Of a stretch of DNA of 64,000 nt, positions 57,299 to 64,000 are shown piece after piece (positions within the stretch are counted from its first letter, which is position 1; each line of letters begins with the position of its first letter). A program made the position numbers and the translations under genes. The notes beneath the pieces are model-generated. The model made no database searches. It saw only the letters and a program-made list of their open reading frames with translations, and was not told the DNA's origin. This DNA is from Pseudotabrizicola sediminis (GTDB lineage Bacteria; Pseudomonadota; Alphaproteobacteria; Rhodobacterales; Rhodobacteraceae). Location of the stretch: the NCBI RefSeq assembly GCF_004745575.1, contig NZ_RPEM01000009.1, forward strand, positions 1 through 64,000, written 5' to 3'.

Positions 57299-58317
57299 GG
57301 GGTTATCCCTTCTTGTTGGTTTTGTGTGGCGGCCTGCCACAATGTCAGCGCCGCCCGCGTCTCGGCCACGTCATGCACGCGGATCATCTGCACGCCTTGT
57401 GCGACCCCAGCCAAGGCCACGGCGATGCTGCCCGGCATCCGCTTGGCTGCGTCCTCCTCACCTGTCAGCGTGCCGATGAACCGCTTGCGGCTGGCACCCA
57501 GCAGAACCGGCAGGCCAAGGCTGTGAAACAGGCTCAGCCGTGCCAGCAGCGCAAGGTTATGCGCCAGCGTCTTGCCAAAGCCGATGCCGGGGTCGATGGC
57601 GATGCGGTCGCGGGCAATGCCCGCCGCCTCTGCCGCCGCCACACGCGCGGCCAGCGCGTCATACACATCCAGCAGCACATCGTCGTATTCGGGCGCATCC
57701 TGCATCCGGTCCGGCGTCAGGATCGAATGCATCAGGATCACCGGCACCCCGGCGCGTGCCACCAGCGCGGCCATGTCGGGGTCAAACTGCAAGGCGGTCA
57801 CATCATTGACGATCCCCGCCCCGGCCTTCAGCGCGGCCTGTGCGACCGCCGACTTGCGGGTGTCGACCGACACCGCCCGATCAATCCCCGCCGCGCGCAG
57901 GGCCGCGATCACCGGCACCGCCCGCGCAATCTCCTCCTGCACCGAGACCTCAACCGCCCCTGGACGGGTGCTTTCGCCGCCTACGTCCAGAATATCGGCC
58001 TGCGCTGCCATCGCGCGGGCCTGCATCATCGCGGACTCGGGCTTCAGGAACAGCCCGCCATCCGAAAAGCTGTCAGGCGTCACGTTCAGAATGCCCATCA
58101 GCCTGGGCTGGTCCATGCTCAGGCCCGCAAAACCCGCACGCGGGGCCATCAGCGGTGACAGCAGGCTGGGCGACGCCTCGGATGCGGGCACCACCACCGG
58201 CGCGCGGCCACGCTCCAGAATCTCAAGGTGGGTAAAGCGACACCAGCCCCCGGCCAGCACAATGGCGTCAGTGGGGCGGGCGGCATCATGCAGCGGGATG
58301 GGGCGGATATATGTCAT
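57295..58317 (-). CDS. folP: Dihydropteroate synthase
   Basis: 340 residues. It joins 6-hydroxymethyl-dihydropterin diphosphate to p-aminobenzoate; the sulfonamide target. [54 protein letters not shown] and GASRKRFIG are the family motifs. An N-terminal extension of about 70 residues precedes the TIM barrel, as is common in Rhodobacteraceae. Lies between folB and glmM. Confidence 0.95.
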   Translation of the reverse strand: MTYIRPIPLHDAARPTDAIVLAGGWCRFTHLEILERGRAPVVVPASEASPSLLSPLMAPRAGFAGLSMDQPRLMGILNVTPDSFSDGGLFLKPESAMMQARAMAAQADILDVGGESTRPGAVEVSVQEEIARAVPVIAALRAAGIDRAVSVDTRKSAVAQAALKAGAGIVNDVTALQFDPDMAALVARAGVPVILMHSILTPDRMQDAPEYDDVLLDVYDALAARVAAAEAAGIARDRIAIDPGIGFGKTLAHNLALLARLSLFHSLGLPVLLGASRKRFIGTLTGEEDAAKRMPGSIAVALAGVAQGVQMIRVHDVAETRAALTLWQAATQNQQEGITP

Positions 58318-58362
58318 CCGCCCGGATTAGGCCCCAATGCGGCGTTTTGGCAAGCAGATCGG

Positions 58363-59271
58363 TTAACCCTGCTCCACCGGAACGCGGCTTCCCGCCGGAA
58401 GTGCAACATTCCCGTGAACGATAAGACCAAGCGCCGCCATTTCCTCGGCCAGCCACAGCGCAAGCGCCACCGCATCCGCCGATTTCGGCCCATCAACCGC
58501 ATCGAGCACCATCTTCGACGGGGCCCAGACCACCGATTGTCCGCGCTTGATGGCCCAGTCAATCTCGGTGCGGGTGGCCACCACGACACAGCGCGGATCG
58601 CGCGCGGCCAGTGTCCAGGCGTTCTGCTCAATCGCCAGCAGGTCGATCCGGCGCTGCGTCGGGCGGTGCCCGGTCTGCGGGCGGGGCGCGTCGGGCAGGC
58701 CCACGGTCAGGATCAGCGGCGCACCGCGTGCCAGCAAGCCGTCCAGCCGCGCGGCCAGATTGCTGGCGGCAATGACCGCATTGTCCAGATGCACCACCAG
58801 CGGATGCACCGCCGCCTCCAGCCCGTCCTGCCCCACCACGCGCAACGGCACCTCGGCGCGGGACCGCACAATCTCGACCCCCAGCTTGTACGGCCCGATA
58901 TCCAGCTTTTCGATCCGCACAAAGGCGCGCATCGCCTGCGGTTCGGCCAGAATACGTTCTGCCACCCGCTCGGCCAGCGTTTCCAGCAGGTTCAGCCGTT
59001 CCGCCGCCAGTTCATGCGCGATGGCCCAGGTGATCCGGTCGTAAGACAGAATGCGATCGACATCATCATTCAGGGGTGCCGTCACCGGGGCCACTTCGAC
59101 CACCACATTGAACATCACGCGCTGTTTATGGCCGCGTTCCTGCTGAAACGCGCCGATATCCACCTCGACCACATGGTCGCGCAGCGATATCCGGTCGCGC
59201 GGGTCGGCACTGGCCGAGGCCTGGCTGCGCTCTTCGGGGTGGGCAAAGGCGAGGCGGATGTCGCTGGTCAT
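58363..59271 (-). CDS. folB: Dihydroneopterin aldolase with long C-terminal extension
   Basis: 302 residues. The FolB domain is at about 28-138 (ISLRDHVVEVDIGAFQQERGHKQRVMFNV, then IEKLDIGPYKLGVEIVRSR). The family is usually about 120 residues; here about 160 more residues follow with LLAIEQNAWTLAARDPRCVVVATRTEIDWAIKRGQSVVWAPSK, residues within about 210-255. The enzyme cleaves dihydroneopterin in folate synthesis. The role of the extension is unknown. Starts the folB-folP-glmM unit. Confidence 0.88.
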   Translation of the reverse strand: MTSDIRLAFAHPEERSQASASADPRDRISLRDHVVEVDIGAFQQERGHKQRVMFNVVVEVAPVTAPLNDDVDRILSYDRITWAIAHELAAERLNLLETLAERVAERILAEPQAMRAFVRIEKLDIGPYKLGVEIVRSRAEVPLRVVGQDGLEAAVHPLVVHLDNAVIAASNLAARLDGLLARGAPLILTVGLPDAPRPQTGHRPTQRRIDLLAIEQNAWTLAARDPRCVVVATRTEIDWAIKRGQSVVWAPSKMVLDAVDGPKSADAVALALWLAEEMAALGLIVHGNVALPAGSRVPVEQG

Positions 59272-59368
59272 CTGGCCCCCCATCGGCCCTAAAGGGATCG
59301 GGGGCAGGTTACACCCCGCCCCCACATCCGATTGCCCTATGGCGACATGGGGTGCAAGGCCCGCGACA

Positions 59369-60067
59369 TCAGGGCTGGCGGTAAAACAGATGGGCGCCGA
59401 TCGCCGCCGTGCGCGGAAACTGGCGCGCCCAACGCGGGTTTACGGCGCGGGTGTGGAAATGCGTGGCCCCTGCGGTCAGCCCACGCGGCGCGCCGTTCAG
59501 CATGATTGCCGCGATCCGCCCCGCCTTGTCGGCGGCCTGACGGTCGCGCATCACGTCACTGTGGCCGTCACAGACATAGCTGAACTGGCAACCACCGCCG
59601 CCGCTTTGCTTGACGACGCCGCAAACGGAATTGGGATATTCCCGGCTATCCACCCGGTTCAGAATAACCTCGGCCACCGCAAACTGACCTTTCAGGCTTT
59701 CGCCCCGGGCCTCGAAATAAAGGGCGTTCTGAAGACATTGCCATTGCTGGTCGCCCTTGGCGGCGGGCTGTGCGGCAAGGAATGTCTCTTCATAGCGGAT
59801 CAGCACCGGTTGGGCGGGATCTTCTGCTTTGGTTGCTTTGGTCGCCTTTGCAGGCTTTTGTGTCTTCGGCCCGGTTGCCAGGGCGGCCAGACGATCTTCG
59901 GTCACCGCCCCGACCGTCGCATGTTCCGCCCCCATGAGCGAAGCCAACTGGTCTGCCAGGCCCAATTCCGGGCTGTTGGAATGGCTCACCGTCACCTCGG
60001 CGAAGGCCGCTCCACCCGTGGCACAGACTGCCACCGCAGCCGAGGCCATGATTTGTCGCAAGCGCAT
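59369..60067 (-). CDS. SleB/CwlJ-type cell wall hydrolase
   Basis: 232 residues with a signal peptide (about 1-23, ending AFAEV). The Hydrolase_2 domain at about 115-225 has LYFEARGESLKGQFAVAEVILNRVD (catalytic Glu) and the end FHTRAVNPRWARQFPRTAAIGAHLFYR. SleB-like enzymes cut peptidoglycan. A Lys/Ala/Thr-rich linker (about 68-85) separates it from the N-terminal part. The start at 60067 is chosen by the signal peptide. Confidence 0.88.
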   Translation of the reverse strand: MRLRQIMASAAVAVCATGGAAFAEVTVSHSNSPELGLADQLASLMGAEHATVGAVTEDRLAALATGPKTQKPAKATKATKAEDPAQPVLIRYEETFLAAQPAAKGDQQWQCLQNALYFEARGESLKGQFAVAEVILNRVDSREYPNSVCGVVKQSGGGGCQFSYVCDGHSDVMRDRQAADKAGRIAAIMLNGAPRGLTAGATHFHTRAVNPRWARQFPRTAAIGAHLFYRQP

Positions 60068-60286
60068 TGTCTCGTGTTCCGTTCTGTTGCCTTTATCTGC
60101 ACAACCCCGCAAGACGCGCCAGGTCACGCAACAGCCGCTGCACTTACTGCAGGGTCAGGGCTCGAGTCCATCATAGTGGCAAAAATGCAACGTCTTTCGG
60201 CCCGCAATCGGCGGATTCTTGCGCAAATCTTAAGAAACAATCTGAAGAACACCGCCCATACACATGATATTGGGCCATATTCTTGG

Positions 60287-62836
60287 TTAACAACTAGGGT
60301 CGATCAGCGCCAGATGCGCCGCCGCCAACCGCGCCAAGGGAACGCGGTAAGGCGAACAGGACACGTAATCGAACCCTGCTTTCCGACAAAAGGCGATTGA
60401 TTCGGGGTTGCCACCATGTTCACCACAAATGGAAACGGTCAGATCCGGCCGGGTCTTGCGGCCGCGCTCGGCCCCGATCAGCAGCAGTTCGCCCACGCCG
60501 TCCACATCCAGAATATGGAACGGATCTTCGGGGAACACGCCTTGCTGCACATAGGTGTTCATGAACCGCCCAGCGTCATCGCGCGACAGACCATAAGTCA
60601 TCTGCGTCAGGTCATTGGTGCCAAAGGACAGAAACGCCGCATGCTGCGCGATCTCGCCCGCCCGCAGGGCGGCGCGCGGGGTTTCCACCATCACGCCCAG
60701 TTTGTAGTCGAAATCCATCCCCGCCCTGACCCGCACGGCGGCTGCCACCGCATCGACGCGGGTTTTCACCAGTTCCACCTCACGCCGGGCGCTGACCAGC
60801 GGGATCATGATTTCCGGCACCACCGCAGCACCGCGCCGGGCCACCTCGACCGTGGCCTCAAAGATCGCCTGCGCCTGCATGTCATAAATCTCGGGCAGCA
60901 CCACCCCCAGCCGCACGCCGCGCATGCCCAGCATCGGGTTGAATTCGGTCAGCGCCTCGGCCCGCCGGGTGACTTCCGACAAGGGTTTGTCCAACGCCTC
61001 GGCCAGTTCGCGCAGACCCTCGCGGCTATGGGGCAGAAATTCGTGCAACGGCGGGTCGAACAGGCGGATACAGACCGGCAAACCCGCCATGATTTCAAAC
61101 AGTTGCACAAAGTCGGCTCGCTGCATCGGCAACAGCCGCGCCAAAGCCGCGGCGCGGTCTTTCGATGTGTCGGCAAAGATCATCTCGCGCATGGCGACCA
61201 GACGGTCTTCTTCAAAGAACATATGCTCGGTCCGGCACAGTCCGATGCCTTGCGCCGCAAACTGCCGTGCGGTGGCGGCATCAGCGGGGGTGTCGGCATT
61301 GGCGCGCACGCCGATGTCGCGGAACTCATCCGCCCAGCCTAGCAGGGTCTGGAAATGGCTGTCGAGCGCCGGGGCCAGCATATCAACCGCGCCCGCCAGC
61401 ACCTGCCCCGTCGTACCATCGACCGTGATCACATCGCCTTCGCCGAAACTGCGGCCTTCTGCATGGATGCGCTTGTTCTTGCCGTCCAGCCGCAGATCGG
61501 CCCCCACCACGCAGGGCAGGCCCAGGCCCCGCGCGATCACCGCCGCATGGCTGGTGACGCCGCCACGTTCGGTCAGCACGCCGGCACTGGAATGCATGCC
61601 GCGAATATCCTCGGGCGCGGTTTCGCGCCGCACCAGAATGCAAGGCTCGCCCCGCGCCGCACTGGCCTGTGCCGCATGGCTGGAAAACACGATCCGCCCC
61701 ACCGCAGCCCCCGGGCTGGCGGCAATGCCGCGTGCGATCACATCGCGCGCCCCGCGCGGGTCGACCTGCGGGTGCAAGAGTTCCGACAGCGCGCGCGGTT
61801 CCACCCGCAGCACGGCCTCTTCGCGCGGAATCACCCCGTCTTCGGCCAAGGCCACCGCAATGCGCAACCCCGCCCGGGCCGAGCGCTGCACCTTGATCGC
61901 ATCCAGCACCGCCAGACGGCCATCCTCGATGGTGAACTCGATCTGCATCTCTTCGCGCAACCGCATCCGGCAGGCAGCCCCGTGGCGGATCAGATCTTTG
62001 ATCAGATCGGGCGCGATTTCCTCCAGCGAAGGCCCGCGCGCATCGCGGGTCAGGAACATCGCCTGCGACGCGTTCAGCGCATCCCGCCCCTGCCCCTGCC
62101 CCAGATAGCGCCCGGTGATCTGCGGCTCGCCGGTCACCGGATCGACGAACTGCACCACGCCGGACCCGGAAATGCCCTGCCCCAGCCCCTGCGCCATCGC
62201 CTGCACCACCAGCCCCAAGGGCGCATCCACCGGCGCGCCCTTGGCCTGCCGCAGCAGGCGGGCGGTCGTGCCCTCCCACGCGCGGGCCATCGACCGCAGC
62301 ACTTCGGACAGTTGTTTTGCCGGGTCTTGCGGAAACTCCTCATCCATTTCGGTGGCATAAACCTGCAACGCTGCCGCAACCGCCTCGGGCGAAGGCGCAG
62401 TGGCGGCGAACATGTCGGGGTCCAGCCGGGCCACATGGGTGGCGTAGGATTGCACAAAGCGCAGATAGATCGCATCCGCCGCCTGCTGGCCGTGCCGCTC
62501 TGCCAGCGCCTTGTGCCGCGCGGCGTTCAGCCCGATGTTGAGCACGGTCGCAGGCCCGCCCCAATCGGGGTTTTCAGGGCTGGGCCGGACCGAGATCAGG
62601 GGCGCAGGGCCGAAATGCGCCATGATCGCCGCACAATCGACCGGGGTGCCGGCGGCAATGCCCCGCACGGTCAGCGCGGGCAGAGCCACGGTCTGCGGCA
62701 CCGGCAGGTCCAGCCGCACCAGCCGTTGCAGGCATTTTGCCCGCCAGCCATGCGCCACCCGGTCGATCCGCGCCGTAGGCGTCACCTCGGAAAAGGCGAC
62801 CTGCGGGTCAGCTAAGGGGGCGTCACGTTTCTGCAC
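60287..62836 (-). CDS. PPDK-like PEP-utilising protein with degenerate N-terminus
   Basis: 849 residues with the pyruvate phosphate dikinase layout. The phosphohistidine domain has H430 in RGGVTSHAAVIARG, and the C-terminal PEP domain has C804 in SICGEHGGNPES with RADFVQLFEIMAG and IGLCRTEHMFF. The N-terminal ATP-grasp part is diverged: GGKGANL appears as HGWRAKCL and SVRSGARASM as SVRPSPENPD. It may be a PPDK paralogue with altered nucleotide use. It lies downstream of glyS, an order common in Rhodobacteraceae. Confidence 0.8.
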   Translation of the reverse strand: MQKRDAPLADPQVAFSEVTPTARIDRVAHGWRAKCLQRLVRLDLPVPQTVALPALTVRGIAAGTPVDCAAIMAHFGPAPLISVRPSPENPDWGGPATVLNIGLNAARHKALAERHGQQAADAIYLRFVQSYATHVARLDPDMFAATAPSPEAVAAALQVYATEMDEEFPQDPAKQLSEVLRSMARAWEGTTARLLRQAKGAPVDAPLGLVVQAMAQGLGQGISGSGVVQFVDPVTGEPQITGRYLGQGQGRDALNASQAMFLTRDARGPSLEEIAPDLIKDLIRHGAACRMRLREEMQIEFTIEDGRLAVLDAIKVQRSARAGLRIAVALAEDGVIPREEAVLRVEPRALSELLHPQVDPRGARDVIARGIAASPGAAVGRIVFSSHAAQASAARGEPCILVRRETAPEDIRGMHSSAGVLTERGGVTSHAAVIARGLGLPCVVGADLRLDGKNKRIHAEGRSFGEGDVITVDGTTGQVLAGAVDMLAPALDSHFQTLLGWADEFRDIGVRANADTPADAATARQFAAQGIGLCRTEHMFFEEDRLVAMREMIFADTSKDRAAALARLLPMQRADFVQLFEIMAGLPVCIRLFDPPLHEFLPHSREGLRELAEALDKPLSEVTRRAEALTEFNPMLGMRGVRLGVVLPEIYDMQAQAIFEATVEVARRGAAVVPEIMIPLVSARREVELVKTRVDAVAAAVRVRAGMDFDYKLGVMVETPRAALRAGEIAQHAAFLSFGTNDLTQMTYGLSRDDAGRFMNTYVQQGVFPEDPFHILDVDGVGELLLIGAERGRKTRPDLTVSICGEHGGNPESIAFCRKAGFDYVSCSPYRVPLARLAAAHLALIDPSC

Positions 62837-62965
62837 TGCGGCAATCCTTCTGTTGTGCAGACACTACACCGATTCCCCGCTCTGGCAAGGTTTGGGGGCT
62901 GGTAAGTTTTGGGGTCTGGCACGCGACACATCCGGTTGATGTGGCGCAGGTGGCAGATGTGGAAA

Positions 62966-63033
62966 GGGGGGCTGTCTGCCCCCCTTCAAAGCTTACGCGC
63001 TTCACCCCCCGAGGATATGTCCGGACTGAAAAT
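62966..63033 (+). repeat. Intergenic hairpin/GAGGATATTT element, copy E
   Basis: Hairpin GGGGGGCTGTCTGCCCCCC (62966-62984), then a 20-bp spacer and the core CCCCCCGAGGATATGTC with GACTGAAAAT. It is inverted relative to the minus-strand genes around it and abuts the glyS stop codon at 63035-63037. Copies A, B and E have the same 19-base hairpin. Confidence 0.7.
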
Positions 63034-63034
63034 C

Positions 63035-64000
63035 TCAGCCGTCGAGTCTGGTCAGGTCGGCGACCGACAGGCAAATCGTGCGGATGCGGTGCAGCAGGTT
63101 CAGCCGGTTGCGGCGGACGATCGCGTTGTCGGTGTTGATTTGCGTCGCGGTGAAGAAGGCGTCGATGGGGGCGCGCAGGGCCGCCATGGCCTGCATGGCG
63201 GTTGCGAAGTCTTCTTTTGCCATCGCCGGGGCGATGACCGTTTCCGCTGCGTCGAGGGCGACGAACAGGGCGCGTTCTTCGTCAGTCTCGGCGAATTTCG
63301 GGTCGGCCCCGAAGGAATATTCGACGCCATCCTTCTGTTCGGCTTGGCTCAGGATATTGCTGGCGCGTTTGTAGCCCTGCACGAGGTTCTGGCCGTCTTC
63401 GGTCTGCAACGTGGCCTGCAGCGCGGTGGCGCGCTTGACCAGCAGGGTCAGATCGTCGTTGCCGGGCATGGCGAGGCAGGCGTCGATGACATCGTGGCGG
63501 ATGCCTTGATCCTTGAGGAAAACCTTGAGGCGGTCGTGGAGGAAGCTGAGGAGGTCAGCAGACGAATTCTCAAAAATGGGAAGAAAGCGCGCTTCTGCTT
63601 TGGCATGCTCGTCATCGCTCCACATCGGCACTGAATCACCCGTTAAAAGATACGCAGTGTGTGCCGCGTAGCAGAAGAAGCTATCAATTAAGTCAAAAGC
63701 AGCTTTCTTCTCCGATTCATAATCAGTCTGGTCTTTAAAATATGCTCCTGATCGAGTGTGTTCAAAAAAAACCTCAAATGCCCGATCAGTTCTTAGAACA
63801 AGTGCAAGAGCACCTTTTCTCGGGACACTCTCTACAGCAGCCAATTCATCCTCTCGGCAAGTGGCACTGTCATATTTATCGAGATCGTTGTATATTAATT
63901 TCACATTTGCCGAGAGACAAACGTGTGAATTGATCAGCACTTTAATGAGTTCAGTCCGAACCCCATTCCCCAACACCAACCTCAACACCCCCAACGCCGC
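63035..64000 (-). CDS. glyS: Glycyl-tRNA synthetase beta subunit, C-terminal part (partial)
   Basis: About 322 residues remain; the gene runs off the window. The C-terminal anticodon-binding region is clear: LLSFLHDRLKVFLKDQGIRHDVIDACLAMPGNDDLTLLVKRA, within about 148-190 of the visible part, and NRLNLLHRIRTICLSVADLTRL at the end. Between GVLRLVLGNGVR and LLSFLHDRL there are about 133 residues (63557-63955) of low GC, where family members usually have about 35. This is an in-frame insertion (see findings). The alpha subunit glyQ is outside the window. Confidence 0.9.
   Translation of the reverse strand, partial: AALGVLRLVLGNGVRTELIKVLINSHVCLSANVKLIYNDLDKYDSATCREDELAAVESVPRKGALALVLRTDRAFEVFFEHTRSGAYFKDQTDYESEKKAAFDLIDSFFCYAAHTAYLLTGDSVPMWSDDEHAKAEARFLPIFENSSADLLSFLHDRLKVFLKDQGIRHDVIDACLAMPGNDDLTLLVKRATALQATLQTEDGQNLVQGYKRASNILSQAEQKDGVEYSFGADPKFAETDEERALFVALDAAETVIAPAMAKEDFATAMQAMAALRAPIDAFFTATQINTDNAIVRRNRLNLLHRIRTICLSVADLTRLDG

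Noticed and set aside
57052-58158. Long antisense frame over glmM and folP
   Set aside because: Crosses two real genes on the other strand and shows no domain.

Overview
The window is GC-rich (roughly 60-65% by eye) and dense with genes on both strands. It looks like chromosome of an alphaproteobacterium of the Rhodobacteraceae (Rhodobacter / Gemmobacter / roseobacter type). The signs are a C4-pathway 5-aminolevulinate synthase (HemA, PLP lysine at residue 248), the CtrA inhibitor SciP, a ccmABCDG cytochrome c maturation operon, DUF1223, DUF2244 and DUF3445 proteins, an aa3-type oxidase subunit I, a VPLPA-CTERM-type surface protein, and perfect FNR/FnrL-type boxes (TTGAT-N4-ATCAA) in front of hemA and ctaD. 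I cannot name the genus. There is no rRNA, CRISPR array, prophage or insertion sequence; most of the window is core metabolism and housekeeping.

Layout. 0-6 kb: sciP diverges from mnmA; a rodZ-like gene leads into ispG; hemA follows with its FNR box. 6-13 kb: M20 dipeptidase, GNAT acetyltransferase, purB, a small secreted protein, an orphan divergent fliG, a DMT transporter and an LpxL-type acyltransferase. 13-20 kb: DUF1223 protein, acnA, then ccmABCDG on the minus strand. 20-29 kb: aldo/keto reductase, lytic transglycosylase, ssb, the fatty-acid genes acpP, fabG and fabD, a cytochrome b561-YceI fusion facing a single YceI, and the ribosomal operon rpsF-rpsR-rplI. 29-36 kb: DMT transporter, CHAP lipoprotein, possible PD-(D/E)XK protein, tig, tRNA-Leu(UAG), a lone Hint-like protein and the nnr NAD(P)HX repair enzyme. 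36-46 kb: glnB-glnA, a DUF3445 haem oxygenase-like gene, a PLP aminotransferase, ctaD, the VPLPA-CTERM protein, DUF2244, YqeY and carA. 46-56 kb: a GT2 glycosyltransferase fused to an MshEN domain, a GntR regulator, a HAD phosphatase, a UbiH-type monooxygenase, a class V aminotransferase, two overlapping Lrp/AsnC genes diverging from ilvC, and a third DMT transporter. 56-64 kb: folB-folP-glmM, a SleB-type hydrolase, a PPDK-like protein and the 3' part of glyS, which runs off the window.

Themes. (1) Oxygen and haem: hemA and ctaD carry FNR boxes and sit with the ccm genes. (2) CtrA: sciP lies at one end, a perfect TTAA-N7-TTAAC box precedes the MshEN-glycosyltransferase gene, and weaker boxes precede fliG and sciP. 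(3) Nitrogen and amino acids: glnBA, carA, ilvC with the Lrp pair, and several aminotransferases.

Most unusual: a stretch of about 400 bp at about 43% GC (hand count) lies in frame inside glyS; a double-hairpin palindromic element lies in frame inside nnr; a hairpin-plus-GAGGATATTT intergenic element recurs five times; and an MshEN-GT2 fusion gene sits under a CtrA box.
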